Source: Phragmites australis
Lineage: Eukaryota > Streptophyta > Magnoliopsida > Poales > Poaceae
DNA: 64,000 bases
NCBI RefSeq assembly: GCF_958298935.1
Contig: NC_084929.1
Span: 35,901,501 to 35,965,500 of the forward strand
Direction: 5' to 3'
Shown here: in pieces, positions 19,990-33,552 of the stretch
How positions within the stretch are numbered: position 1 is the first letter of the stretch
Layout of the letters: each line of letters starts with the position of its first letter
Notes under the pieces: model-generated
Database searches by the model: none
Told to the model about the DNA's origin: nothing
The model's input: only the letters and a program-made list of their open reading frames with translations
Translations under genes and position numbers: made by a program

Positions 19990-22900
19990 TCAAGGTGGGG
20001 AATCACCGCCCATCTTGTCACGCTGGAATTTCACAACGATGCATGTGATGTTATCGCTGCTCCCTCGGGAGAACGCAGTCTCTGTCAGCTTCCGGGCTGC
20101 CGCCTCAGGTTCCTCCTCCATCTTCACGAGTGAAACCGCATCCTGCAGGAAGATGACTGTCAATCATGGGCATGCAATATGCAAGTCCCTCAACAAGGAA
20201 TATGTCCGAAAAAAATCCTGCGTGTAAGCGGATACTAGAGAGAAGATACTAAAAGTTTCAGTTCTATTTACACAAAAGCGGGCATTATCAATTAAATGCA
20301 GTGTGGTCTAGAGTCGAATGAAGAAACCTATCAATATGGTAAAACAAATTTATGCGGCTAGCAGCTACCAACCAGCGTATAAATGATAGGCCGTAATTAG
20401 GACGTCATCATAATCTAGTTTTAGGTGAATTTTTTGTTGAGCGCATTATTTTTCATATTTATAGGGCATATGGATGGTAACATCGTTGCTTATAAGGGCA
20501 TCACACACTATTTCCAACTCTTTGTTGTTCACAATGCCCAAATACTTACGCCACATCCATCTAAGCTCAAAAGGCCCAATAGAATATTGAAATTACTTTA
20601 CTAGACAAATACTCATGAAAAAAGGCAAACAATGGGATATCTGCACCTCTGAACTCTAAACAGGTCACTGATGTAGATTGCAAACTAACCTCATTTGGAA
20701 CCACGTCCCACAGCCCATCACTAGCTATAATCAGAAACTCCAATTCATCATTTATTTCTTGTTCCTGACAAGAAGAAGTGTTCAAGTGAACGAATTAGGT
20801 CTTTCAATCCCACAAATAACATATGATTTAAGCCATGAAACATCAATCTTATACACTGTCCAATATTTGACAGAAAGCAGCGTACTATATGGGTAGCGCA
20901 AGCTACCTGAATCTCAGGGTCTGCAATGACAAATTGCTTCAACAGACGGTTGCCAAATGCCCGAGACATTGCAAGCACACCACCTACCCTCCAAGTTCCT
21001 GTAAAAACCCATATGCCACTATGAGCAACAATATCATTGCAGGGAAATCATGTACTTGAGTCAAGTCTACTTGGTATGATGAGTGCAGGACTTACCAGCC
21101 CACATAACAATCCCACCAGCACTCTCAATCCGTTTTCTCTCATCACTTCTGTTCGGCTTGTGATCTTCAGAGAGTGCGATTGCTGCGAAAAGGAGGTAAA
21201 CAAGACATTAGACAAACAATTGAACAGGCACATACACATGATTATAGACATAAAGGCCAAAGCAGTTCGCACACACCTTGGATAATGGAACATCATAACT
21301 AATAGTGCCGCCCTAATAAAGACTAATAGTGCCTATGCCATCAATACAAACTCATACCATTACCAATTTAATCTAATAAATCCATCTTGTGTTGTGTATA
21401 GTAGCTTGGTGCATGTTCAACAAACAATTCATCTAGAAAGCTAACATCAATACAATTTTTCCGAGGAAAGAAATATGGTCAGAACAATCAAATTCGATTA
21501 TAAATATAGCAGTCCACTGCATTAGTTCTCAGAAACCAATTTGGATCGAAATTAATCCGACCTCTAAGCATGTCATTTCAAAGATAATATATTGAGCAAC
21601 ATGTTTATCCCAAATTGGTCTACGCCACAACCTGCTTGGGAAACTATTAGAGTCATTATCCATCATTCAACATAAATATACTCAGCAATGACTCTAAATA
21701 AGTAGTGATAAATCATGATATAGCAGATAGAGCATGCTGCCAGACTGGCAGAAACTGCATTCAAAATTAAACAATCAACCACATAATTTACATCTAAAGT
21801 GACACATAATGATATGGCTTGTGGATTTGGTTTTCCAAATAAAAGCACCTTTGCCCGCCTTTGATATTACAGCCCGTGAGTCTCCAACATTTGCCACGTA
21901 AAGGTGGTCGCCCACCAACACTGCTGTTGATGCAGTTGAGCCATCATCTCTATGAGAGTTCCTTTCAGCATCCAAGAACTCTAAATCTGTTTTTTTATAT
22001 GTTTCACCTGCTAGTTACCATTAATCAGATGGCTGGGTTGTGGGTTACTTGAAGATCAATGGACAATTGGACAGGCTATGCGCAATATCATACTTATTGC
22101 TAATTTTGTATCTGTCATGAACTCCGGATGTTTCATGAGGTTCTCAAACAGGTGCTCCTTTAAATACTCAGCAGCACGTGAACCACCATGACCTGGGAGA
22201 ATATAAAAAGTCTCAGATGGATGCACTGAGAGACAACAGGAAGTCTACAAGAATGAATCTCTGACCGTCAAAAATTCCGAAGAGATCTATTTGTTTATCA
22301 TCAACTTTAGATGATTTTATATCATAGAAGTCTTCCATGCTTGCCCTTTTTCCTCTAAAACTTGAATATCCACAACTCAGACTTCCATCATCACTGCAAA
22401 TAAATAAAACACACGCAAGACTTACTGTTAAAAATGTAATTGATGAGAAAACTTTTGCATATATTGTAAGGTGAAATTACTTATAGGTTCTGACATAGGA
22501 AAATGCTTAGTCAGTCATTATTACAAGTGGCTATCTACTCGAAAAAGAAAAGGGAGCCATGCATGTCAGTTGAAATCAGGAACAAGAATTTAATCAGAAA
22601 TACCTTTAGATCTAGTTGACATAGGAAACAAAAATCTACGAGCAATGTGAGTCTGAGATGTGTCAATTAGGGCTTACAAACTAGTTGAGAAATTCATTTT
22701 CTAAACAATAACAAGATCAGGATTTGGAAAATGGCATAAGCCATAACTAATATGGAGTCTGAGAAGTGCCATTACGAAAACAATAATAAGACCTAGTTTC
22801 TATTTTGTAATTTTTTACCATTTATATAACACAATATATTCGTGCACAAAACATTGTATTTAATTTGATTTCGTTAAGTCCAAAATTTCTTGAGCATTTT

Positions 22901-24600
22901 GTAGTATGTCATTTTTTTGTACAAACGAGATCAATCAAGCTCATGAATAGTGTATCAACATCTCAAGGACCTAACATGAAACAAAATCCTGTATGAGCAT
23001 CACGCTTATTTTGTTAAGCAACTTACTCAGATTTCCATATCACGAAAGAGTGGTTGATGGAGCATTTTAGATCGATATGTAGTTTAACTTTGAATTTTCT
23101 TATATCATTCTCAATAAGTAAAAATCATGATATCAAATTCATAATGTGGCAGGCATAATATTAGTATGAAAGCCCTTAAGCAGTCTCACATTTCCTTTTG
23201 TTACTGATGACATTGCTACGAAGAGTAATACATGAAATCCAGCAAGCTACCACCACCTAGTGGAACAACATAAATATGTTATGCTTTTTGGCACAATTTT
23301 GTCGTATGTTGCTTTCTAATAGTGGCATGTGTGCGTACAATGCAATGGAATACCTGGACCCCACTACCAATTAGCGAAAAACACCCATCCTACAATTTGT
23401 GAGAAAATCCCAAAAGTTCCATAAAGACTGGGGTTCTGGTCTACTGGAACTGCGTGTAATTCTAAACAGGGAGGCCGATGTGATATTTCTGTTTATAAAG
23501 GGCTACGGTTGATTCGATTTCTAGCGATACCCGCTGCCTTTAATACGGAACTAAAAGAAACTGTGATTTACCACTTTTCGGAGTGTATACTACAATTAAA
23601 GCTACCTTCTCTTCTGCATGGGACCATATAAAAACAGCTTTCACAATGTCATGGTGAATTTTGATAGTGTAGTAGCTTATAGAAACTGAATTTCGACAAG
23701 TATAACCGCCAAGCTACCAAACTAAATACAATTCTGAATACAAGATGGCTCTCGGAAATCTAAGTGGAGCATGACCATGCAATTACTTTCTCAAACGTGA
23801 AAAGTGTTGATAAGTATTTCACTTGGTAAATTGGAGCATGTCAGAATGCACGCTACGTGGCGGATCTAAATTAAGTAACCCAAAGGAACCGCCAATAGAA
23901 CCGATCGCCCAATACGTAAGCTGCAAAGTAGGGCATTGGGCAGCAAGTGTTACCTATTCCATCCTCCACTCATGTAGCCCACCTCATCCACCCTCTCCTT
24001 CTCTTTCTGCCTTTCCCTCTCCTCCTCCTTCCTCTCCTCTTCCTTCTCTTCCTTCTCCTCCTGATCCTTTTCCTTCGGTACCTCCACAGCAGGCACAAAA
24101 GTTACAGATGCGGCCTCCTGCTTCCTCTCCCCTTCCGCCACCACCACCAACGACACCTCCTCCTCGTCGCCCGGCTGGGCCTCCAACTCCGTGTCACCCA
24201 CAGCCACCGCTGCCTCAGGTGACACATCCATTTCGCCCCCCTCGACGTCCATTTGTTGTACCACTGCTGCCGGCGCCGATGACAGCTCCACGTCAGCAGC
24301 CAGCATCTCCGTCTCCGCGGACGAAGCTTCCTCCTGTTCCTCCTCCACCTCGCTCGCCTCCTCCCCCTCCACCGCCTGAGCGGATGGCAGCGCCCCGGGC
24401 TCCACCATCACCTTCCCCCCCGCACGGAACCGGCGGTGCTTCAAGGGGTGGCGCACTCCGAGCCGCTTGTCGTGCGCTGGCCTCTCCGGTCTCGCGCCCA
24501 CCACCGCCTCCGACGCCGCCGCCGCCGATGCCTCCGATACTGCCGCCGATGCTGGGTTCGTCGAGATCTCCTGGTCCTTCACGGCGCCATCGTAAACCAT
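19990..24600 (-). CDS. Protein phosphatase 2C (PPM family)
   Basis: Ser/Thr phosphatase dependent on Mg2+/Mn2+. Eight exons, all with GT-AG ends and consistent phase: 24600-23954, 22393-22266, 22192-22094, 22007-21849, 21182-21096, 20998-20907, 20764-20690, 20142-19990; 479 residues. An in-frame TAG directly precedes the ATG, so 24600 is the most upstream start. Residues 1-215 are Ala/Glu-rich and acidic, without a recognised domain. The catalytic domain then has [33 protein letters not shown] (metal-binding Asp), [52 protein letters not shown] and [13 protein letters not shown]. All metal-binding aspartates are present. The first intron is about 1.56 kb. An LTR element starts 286 bp upstream of the ATG. 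I do not assign a clade or substrate. Confidence 0.88.
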
Positions 24601-24886
24601 CTAAATCGCCGCAGACCCGAACCCTAGCACCAGCATCATCAAACACAGAGCCCAGATGCAGACCTGCTTCAAATTCGAAATCCGAATCCGAGCACGAGGA
24701 CCTCGAGCAATGGGGAGAGAGCTCACCTGCGGGATCCGGTCGGCGGAGGCTATCGGATCAGGGAGGCGGTGGATCTACAAGGTTGTGGATTGGATTGTGA
24801 GCCGGGGGAAGGGGGGGGGGGGGGAGGGGGTGAGCTGGAGGGAGATCAGATGAAGCCAGCCGGCCAGCCAAGGGAGAAGAGAAGAG

Positions 24887-26635
24887 TGTTAGAGTATATG
24901 GTATGATAGTTTAGAATTAGATTTAGTCTTGTCTAAGTTATTTGTATTTTATATATTCAACTCTCAAAGCTTAATATAAAGTATCAGAGAGTTTAGGTTC
25001 TAATTTTAGTTATAAATCCCAGCCACCATCAGCTTACGTACCGCGTGTCTTCGAGGAGATCGATTTTTATGATCTTTGCTGAGGGTAGCACCGTCTGTAC
25101 TTAGGGTTTGCGCTGCCGATCGTGTTGATCGGCCGTTTTAGAGTCTTTTTTTATCTCTTGATCAGGTTTTTTTCTCTCTTATTGGTTGTTGATCAGCATT
25201 TCTCTATAGTTTTTCGATCCAAAATCGGTTTGCGTTGCTCGTTGCTCGTCGACCTCGCGCCTCTACTCAAATCAGCATCTATCCCATCAGTACTGTTCAC
25301 GGTGCTACAATACCGATGTCGCTATAGTAACACAGACTGTTCACGACTGCTATAGTGTCGTCGTCGCTACAATGTCGTGCACCTGTTCCCGTCTGCCTCG
25401 CGCGCCCTCGGTCTGATCAGCCAACTGCGCACGATTCCTCACGGTCGATCAGGCATGGCTCCCTTCCTCCACGAGTACGGGTGTCTCCACCCGAGTATCG
25501 GGGCTGCCGTTGTGTCGCCTTCGGGTCGCAGTGTTGCCACCCATGATCTGTACCTCTGTAGCGCCGTCGTGTCTTCCCTGGCATGGTCCGGTCGAATGGA
25601 GGATCTCGTTGTCGTCCTACATCATCGTCCCACGCGCCATGACATTTCGGCCAGCCATTGTTGTCTCTCTCAGCGTGTCATTGCCTCAGACGTCGTCGCC
25701 CTTGGTCTTCATCACGTTATTCAGGTGTTCTTCGCTGGATTCTTCGAGCACTATCGTTACGCTCTCTCAGACATCAGTATTACCGCTCCAGGCCGCTAGT
25801 TTTGCCTTCATTTACTGTCTTCGTCCAATACAACCTCGTCGCCAACGTCGCAGTCTCCTTCTTGACCTCTTAGTCTACTTCGGGAACCATGGGCTGCATT
25901 GGCACTTTCTCCTTCTAGCTGTTTTGCGCACTGCGATCGTTGAGGCCTTCTCTGCTAGTCCTTCAAACACAAGCGTATGGTTGGGCTCCCTACCTTTACG
26001 CGCCCGATATTGGTAGCACCGGTGCGTGCATTTGTCCCCGATGCGTTCTCGGGCCTGGTAAACTCGCTGCACGTCTCGTCCTCGACTACGTCGACTTCGG
26101 CATCGATCTCTTCCTTGACGACTGTCTCGTCTGCATCACTATCTTCTTCCCTTGAGCCTCCCTACGTCTGTCACCATGGCGCCTCTTGTGCTCATGGCTT
26201 CATGTGCAGCTCCCTTGACCATGACAACCCTACTACGGCTATGTTGACCACGTCTATCTCACACATGGCATTCTCGACCACGTCTATTCACCTCGCTCTT
26301 AGCTACCTTGACATTAGGCACAAGGGCTACTATTTGCATGAGCAACTCGTCGGTTTCTTCAGTCACAGCATCTGCATCACGCTGTTTCGACTGTGGGAGA
26401 TGCCATTCATCTTCCTCTCTAGTCTCATAGTCTGTGATGCTCTCGCTGCGACTACGGGGTCATGTTAGAGTATATGGTATAGGAAACACAATGATTCATT
26501 TGTTATGATAGGTTAGGATTATATTCCATCATATCTCTAGGGTTGTTTAATATCTAAGCCATATATACTCTATATATTTATCTCTCAAGGCTTAATACAA
26601 CACACAAAATATTAACAAATCCTTATATTCTTTCA
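24887..26635. mobile_element. Short non-autonomous LTR retrotransposon, 1,749 bp
   Basis: Both ends begin TGTTAGAGTATATGGTAT (24887 and 26463). The element ends in CA at 26634-26635 and is flanked by AAGAG on both sides (24882-24886 and 26636-26640), a 5-bp target duplication. AGTATCAGAGAG near 24980 resembles the initiator tRNA-Met primer-binding site (TGGTATCAGAGC), placing the left LTR at about 24887-24978. The interior has C/T-rich open frames but no gag, protease, integrase or reverse-transcriptase motif. The last ~30 bp of the right copy have no counterpart in the left, so the two LTRs are not equal in length and the right boundary rests mainly on the target duplication. Confidence 0.7.
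26463..26635. repeat. Right LTR of the short LTR element
   Basis: 173 bp, TG...CA. It shares its first 18 bp exactly with 24887-24904 and, after a gap of about 26 bp, further patches such as CTCTCAAGGCTTAATA. Confidence 0.65.
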
Positions 26636-28067
26636 AAGAGGAGCAGTAGCACAACGCCGCGGGGTCGGACATGGAGTCATAGACACCTTGGCCGGTTGAG
26701 TAAGGGGACAAATCACTGACGTGTAGGACCGATTTATGTAAACGAGGTAGGAGTGATGGATCCTAGTGGGGACTCTAAGGTCCTATAAGATCATCTCCAA
26801 CGGTTTTCCTTCAGGGTCCAGAATCCCTTCATGACGGGATTTTCGTTTCCTTCAGCGTTCCAACGGTTTTCCTTCACGGTTCCCGTCACGAAGGGATTCC
26901 CAGAGTTATTCCCTCCAGGACGGGATTCTCTCTCATTTCTCTTCGTGATTCCTCTTGAAGGGAAGCTGTTGAAGATGAGAGGAAATAAAGGGAATGCGAA
27001 CGAGGAAGAAAATCAGGAAAGGAACGAAATGAAGGGAACATACTGTAAAAATTCCACCAATAACTCTCTCTAACTCTTCCCTTTCTTCTCTCAATTATTT
27101 GTTTAACGCTAGTACCGGATGTCCAAACAAACACTCTTTCTAAATTGTTGCTCCTTAGCACCCCATGCTCTAACGTGAAGCACCTCGAAGAAATCAACGC
27201 TGGAGCTACTCTTAGGGCGTGTTTGGTTTTCCATTTCAGGGCATCATGTTCTATCTGTGCATATATTTCCGCAGAGAAGGTTGATTGGTTGTCTGCATGC
27301 ACTCGAATCGAGCTTCACTCTATATCCTAGCCCGGTAAATATATTACACCGACTACAGTGTTGCAATAGACCCACTTGTTAATCTTAGATAAAAATCATT
27401 GCATCCGTCAATACAGATAATAAAATATTTTTCTTTTTAAAATTATCACATCTATTCAACTTACTTCTACTCATTTAAAATATACACTACAGCTCTATAA
27501 AAACTGATATAGATAACTAAACCAACATGGGCTTGCTTAGTCCATGGTTAAAATGTGGACCCGGTTTCCGTACGAGCCGCATGTCAGTGAATGTTCGGGA
27601 GAAGGCACAAGGTACTGATTTGTGGAGTCAACTTGCCAGTACCTGACCATTTTCCAGGAAAGATAAAAAGATCATGCATGGTCGCGAGCTATTCGTTCAA
27701 ATATGAAGATATATCTGTAGTACTAATTTTACTGCTGGTATAAAAAGAAGTGTAGAAATGTTTTTAAAAAATCATTTTTGTGGGGAGAACCAGTAAGATT
27801 TTGAAGTAAATCAAAAAATACCCTGAGCAATCCGTCTCTTCCAAATTCGAACATCCAGTAGTTACCCATGCACAGCAAGTAAAGGATGCCCAGTTACAAA
27901 AAATGGGCAATACCTACTTTCAAATTGCTTAACATTCACGGAGTTTTCAAGCTGGAGTACGAAACAAATCCCAAAAGTTTGATCCAGTTGGTTGGTAATT
28001 TTGCTGCTTCGCCATCCTGAATCCGAAACAGCACAGAATCAATCCTTTCCTTAGAATCAGACCACTC
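26636..28067. other. Spacer with Tourist-like MITE fragment, no gene
   Basis: At about 26786-26960 the sequence GATCATCTCCAACGGTTTTCC and several CGGGATT/GAAGGGATTC blocks resemble the Tourist-like MITE at 41046-41283. Only the left inverted-repeat end is clear, so the copy is probably truncated. The short open frames around 26831-27302 lie within or beside this repeat. From 27330 to 28067 the sequence is AT-rich without a recognised feature. Confidence 0.45.
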
Positions 28068-28330
28068 AGAGCATAAACAATGATAAGGGCTTATAGCTAG
28101 GTACCTAAAGAAAGAGAATGTTAAGTATCTACATAAAAATTATAATTTTTAATAAAAATAAAGATTATATGTGTTTAAATATAGTTAACTATCTTGTTAG
28201 CACTAATATAAACATCAATATTTAAGCAAGCATATTGTCTTCCTTCTAAGTATATGTGTTATTGCAGTTAAGAAAAAAATCCAGTTTTTTCTATAAATAT
28301 CTCCTCTAAGCACCACATTGTGCATGCTCT
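28068..28330. mobile_element. MITE, copy 1 of a family also at 42894-43141
   Basis: Ends AGAGCATAAACAATG and, inverted, AGAGCATGCACAATG (13 of 15). The interior shares long blocks with 42894-43141, including TGTGTTTAAATATAGTTAAC and the run ATAAATAT/ATAAACAC near the right end. Non-coding, about 263 bp. Target duplication not resolved. Confidence 0.7.
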
Positions 28331-30265
28331 CCAGATGTTATGTTCTTTATACGTTCTTTCAAACCGATCAGCGCAGTACTGCCCTTCGTAAACAATAACG
28401 ATCCATTTCAGGAGAATGGCTCTCAGCTCTTGTGCTAGTAGACTTAAGATCATTAGATGCTCAAGGGTTCTGGAAGGGCAGTCGCCATCCCTTTTATAGA
28501 AGATTTTGACGGGCTTCAGTTGTATTGGTAGGTTAGCAATAGATGATCCCACAAAGTAAACAAGAACAGGTAGGGTTGTCGCTCCGGTAATATAAATAGT
28601 TGTAATTTTCAGCTGTAAAGCTGTGTCATTGGTTACCATAGTCATGTTTAAACAACAGAGCGATGACATGATCAATTTCTGGAGATTGACAATAGCTCAG
28701 CTAACATGCAGTGAACTAGAATTTGACAGCGTCTGGCAATTCTCAAGCTGCCTTGCTATGTCGAGGCCTGTAATGTGCAGATAAAAAAGAAATGCCCCTG
28801 AAACAACGTATGCGTCCCATTGCCCCAAATCTAGCCGGTGCCGCTGGTGTTGCCGCGGGAGGAGAGAAGTAGCGGGCTGTGGTCGGGGCGGGCGTTCGGT
28901 GAGGTCTCCGGAGAGCGATGGCGTGAGCCAGGCAGAGCATTGGCCACCGTCGTCTTGGTCCGCCTGAAAGCAAAACCTGCTGCAGGTTTCCGTGCGAAGT
29001 GTCGGCCCGTGAACCGAGCCGGAGGATGCCGCGGTGGCGCCAGACTTTTCGCCCAGAGGTCGCCGACAGCCGACAGGGTTGACGGCATCCATCGATTGGG
29101 CATCAGGTAGCTGCATAATGGAGATGTCTGAGCAAGCCAAGCTTACTTGCCTTGTACACCAGGAGGCTGGTTGGAGTATGAACACAAAGATGTTGCTTGT
29201 TCTTGAAAAGAAGATCATGCACTTGTTCTTGAGAGCTGGGAGTGCTGAAAGCGACCAACGGCACCAACCGCCCCGTTCATTCAGAACTCAACAATGGGAC
29301 CCAAATCATTGCTTGCAATCTATCTATGGAGCGGATCCTAGAATATCAGACAACTCACAGCCACAAGTGTGTTGCTGCAGTGCAAACTGGTACCAGCCAC
29401 AAGACAAGCAGCAGTCAAGCACCACACAGGGGCCACTGCTTCGTTCTCCCGACAACTCTGATGCCACATGCATCGTGCTCAACAGCAGTAGTATGGAAAC
29501 AAGGCTTAACACCTACTCGAGCAGATTTGCAGATTATATTGAGTAAAAATGACAAAGAATGTCGGGCTATCTTTATTCATAGAAACCAATTAATGTCAGC
29601 ATGAACTATGTATCAGCGCCACAGATCGCAAGACATATATGCAAATGACAGCAGCCACCTCCTCCTTTTATCCCTCTACCGTGCAATTACATTTGTCTTT
29701 CTTAATCTTTCTCTCTACAATGGCAACTAGACCTGTACTCTCCATCCGCCGCCAAAAACCGGTACTGCCTTTTCTCCAAAGGAAACCAATCTATCAATGG
29801 GTTGATGTATTGCTATAAGGTATATGGACATGTAACAGAGAAAACCAACCGGACTCTGATTTGTTCCCCTCTCTAACAACGACATGCATCTAAGCAACTT
29901 CAAAAGGAGCCTTTCTTGAGGAATGGTCATCTAGTGGTGAAGCACAATGATCAAATGCATGAGATGGCAGAGTGTGAGATGAAAGAATCGCTCGAGGTTA
30001 GTCAAATGGTGGGGTAGAAATAGTTGCAAACAGAAGAGACTAAATGATCCAAGGACTGAATAATGTTGGCCAAATGAAGGGTCGGAAGGTGTAGCAACAC
30101 ACGGAAGGGGGAAATGCACAGGAGGTTCTTTTGTAGACCAAGCTTAGCACAACATGTCTAACCGGGAATATACCAAGCTGGTGAAATGTTGTGGAGGCTG
30201 ATATTATATAGGACCAATTTGTTGGTGAAATGCATCAAAGAACTAAGAGTGCCACTGGTAAGACC
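28331..30265. other. Spacer, no gene recognised
   Basis: A GC-rich patch at 28800-29110 has open frames on both strands, neither with a recognised motif. It could be a decayed or captured gene fragment. The rest is AT-rich. The stretch from about 29700 to 30265 probably includes the 3' UTR of the TTL gene. Confidence 0.4.
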
Positions 30266-33200
30266 TCAAGAGCTGGAGACAGCATAGTGCCGCACCGAAT
30301 AGCGCAGAACTTGTAAGCTAGGGCAGATCATCTCCTTCACTCTTGCACCATCCTTGTAAATCTTGAGGGTTGGGACTACGTGCACATTCTCTGCCCTGGC
30401 TACCGCTGGGCTCTCATCAACATTTACCTGCCGGTTTGATTACAGATGTTTGATCAGCGACTTGGAAAATCTTGTCAAATGCAATTAATTGCAGTCAAGG
30501 GAAACATTACTGGTAAATAAATTTACCAGAGGTCATCGGTAAACATGGTTTATCGGATATATCAGACAAAATTCAAATAAAATTGAAACAAACTACCAGT
30601 AAACTCAGTACATTTTTCTACTGGATAATGTTTTCCCTGATTGCAGCAGTTGATACCGAGATATGTTTGGTGGAATACCTTAAAGAAATTCACTGAAGGG
30701 CATTCGGTGCAAAGGGAGTCCACAGATGAAGTAATCTGTGCACATTGCCGATTCGTTGTTGACATGAAGTAAAGAACAGATACCCCTGAAGAAATGCCAC
30801 ATACACAACATTCAATCCATCTGCCAAACTGAATATAGATTATGCATCTGAAACAACATTTTTGATATGTAAGAACATGTATAGGCCTGATCATCCACAA
30901 TATTAGCACAACAAGAATTCGATAAGGAGGTGAAAAAGATTATCACAAGCTAGGGGCCTAGGGTAGAATAGCAAAAAATTGTAGAGGAGAAACTCACCAG
31001 GCAAACACATAGCATCTTGGAGTTGCTCTAAGCTGGTAACTGCCTCAACCTCGCCTCCAAACTTCATATTCGACACCTCCTCTCCACGGGTTGTCTTCAA
31101 TGCGACTTGGGCATGGAACAAGGACTCCGTAACCTCTGTGTCACCAGGAAGATCCTTGTGAAGCACCTCATAGTCCCGCACACAATCAGCCCAACGCTCA
31201 AGCTAATTAAATGTTAAAGGGGGATGTCAATACCACAATTCGTGAATAATCAGAAAAATGGTGATACTGATACATGTAAATTTCTTACCTTTGCATAGGA
31301 TGCTGCACGTCTTAACAGAGCCTTTGTGTAGTTAGGTTGGACTCTTAGGGCCTCATTGCAGTCCTCAATAGCTTTCGCCCACCAGCCTAACTTCGACCAG
31401 CAAGCTGCCCGATTGCAGTATAGTACTGGGTTTGAGGGCTCATGTTTAAGCCCTTCACCATATGCTATAGATGCCTCGGCAAACTTGCCTGCCTTAAAAA
31501 GGTCATTCCCCTGGGATCGAGCCCTTGCAACTAACCTCACGTTATTCAGAATCACTCCAACCTCTGAGTTTCCAGGATCAATAAGCCTAGCCTTCTCAGC
31601 CAATGCAACAGCTGAATCAAACCTGCAGAAAACCAATTTCAATACTTGTGTTGTTAGAACCAAGAAAAGAAAAATTATCAGAATTCTCAAGATTTGATAG
31701 TTGTACCTTCCAAATGCCATGTTGACCTGGGCTTGGACAATATGTACATATGAATCAGCTGCCATGCCTGAGAGTTTGGTTGGCATTGACGGTAGTGATG
31801 CATTGTCCAATTTCAACAAGCTTGCAATAGTTGAATCAGCCTCTTCGAATTTGTGCAGCCGAAGAAGTGCTTCCGACCTCAAGGCAAGAAGCTGCAGGCA
31901 AAATGTGATTCCCTTGAGAATGACTGAATTACCAAAAAAGGCGTTATATTTTGGAAAATAATTATAAGGAGGGGCTACCAATTGAGAGGAGTCTGCTCCG
32001 TTGGCAATGGCCGCATCTGCTTCCCTTAGCGCACTCTTCCAGTCTCTAGTTTTCCTTGCATCCATGCATCTCTCTTGATGGCTTTCCACCTCATGCAGCT
32101 TCTGCCACTCAGCAGGATCAGACAGGTTTGCATTCCCAACCAGCGTAAAATGCATTCTTGCTTTGTCAACCATCCCAAGACTGCAACATCGTCATCATTT
32201 TGCCATTTTAGTAACTTCAAACAACTACATCACATTGAATATACATGTAAACATCGAACAATTAGGACCACAATTTTATGATGAATGCCCAATTATGTGT
32301 CTCGTGATCAAAATACAGTCCATAATACAGGTAAACACTCCCTTTCAGCTGCATTGTGTGATGCCCACATTAAGTCACTACGACATACCAAGCAAAGATA
32401 CAAATGTTCCCATGTTTCAATTGCAAGATCGGAGATTTTACTTCCAAAGCAAGTAACAGAACAGCTGGTAATTATCACCATGGCACACCATTACGGTACT
32501 GATCTGCAATCAGATAAGCATGGCAAAAGGAACTGATAGAAAAGGAACAGCATATTGGATTTGCACACAAGCAAAGCGGAAGCAAAAAGGCGAGATCTGC
32601 GGATGCGGTTCAGCGGTTCCATTCCATTCCAGTGCAGCAGGCAAGCGGAAGAATCTCACCGGAGGCATAGTCCAGCGAGGCGGCCATGCGCACGGGCGCT
32701 CGCCGGGTCGAGGCGGACGGCCTCCTCACACTCGCTAAGGGCTTCTGCTAGGCGACCGAGCCCGATGAGCGCGGCAGCACGGTTGCCGCGGCACGCGGCG
32801 CTGTCCGGGCACAGCGCCAGGGCACGGTCGTAGTGCTGCAGCGCCTCGCCGTACCGGCCCTTCTTGTACCACTCGTTCCCGGCGCGAGTCACCTCCTGGA
32901 GACCACCACCGCTGCCCGGTGGCGCCGGGCAGCTCGCCGGAGACCTCGAGGAGTTGCTGTGGAACAGGGTGGCGTCAATGCTGCTTCTTGAGGGAGCCAT
33001 GCCTCCGCCTCCTCCGCCGCACCTCATGATGTTGCCGTGGCCGTAGTGCCCGGTGCCGGATCCAAGCACGACCGGCCGAGTGCGTGGCGGTTGCGGCGCA
33101 GCCGCCGCCCCCGCGACACGTCCAGACGGGAAGATGTTGCCGGTGGGGAGCGCATTGGTCAGCTGCGAGCTCGCGGTGCTCCCGCTGCCGCAGCCTCCTC

Positions 33201-33552
33201 CTCCTCCACTCCCCGCGCTGCTGCTGCCGCCGGAAAAGATCAGCGGCCCAGATCCGCTGCGCCGGTGCCTCAGCGGCCGTGGCGGGTTGCTCTCCGCCAC
33301 GAGCTCACCCGAGTGATTCCCCCGACCTCCTATCCCCACAGCCACCGCTGCCGCATTTCCCAGCGCCGGCGACTTGGCCGACCCAGCGGACGACGACGAC
33401 GAAGACGTCGTGGCCGGCCGCAGGCGCAGCGGCGACACCGGCGAGCCAAGATGCGCGAACAAGTCCGTCTTCTTGTCCGGCTTGTCCCAGACGACCCCGC
33501 CGTCGAGCGTGAGAGCCGCCGCGCGGAGGCGTACCCGGTCAGCCTCCGCCAT
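30266..33552 (-). CDS. TTL: TPR repeat-containing thioredoxin-like protein (TTL family)
   Basis: Seven exons with consistent phase: 33552-32660, 32180-31979, 31891-31707, 31622-31289, 31202-30998, 30785-30679, 30427-30266; 695 residues. TTL proteins are plant scaffolds linked to osmotic stress tolerance and brassinosteroid signalling. Residues 1-210 are low-complexity Gly/Ser/Pro-rich, with the family's LGSPVSPLR motif near residue 30. TPR motifs follow from about 210 ([20 protein letters not shown]) and again later ([40 protein letters not shown]). The last ~110 residues form a thioredoxin-like fold ([29 protein letters not shown]) without the CGPC redox pair, as is usual for TTLs. The start at 33552 ([15 protein letters not shown]) is chosen because the open frame upstream to 33816 looks like leader; an in-frame ATG exists there. 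No lesions seen. Confidence 0.88.

Noticed and set aside
23823..24800. Long plus-strand Pro/Ser-rich open frame of 325 codons
   Set aside because: It is the opposite strand of the acidic, GC-rich first exon of the PP2C gene. The minus strand has the splice sites and the conserved phosphatase domain.
25355..26468. Open frames inside the short LTR element
   Set aside because: C/T-rich composition gives long open frames by chance; no gag or pol motif was seen.
28697..29546. Open frames on both strands in a GC-rich patch
   Set aside because: No recognisable domain, no splice-consistent extension, and both strands equally open.
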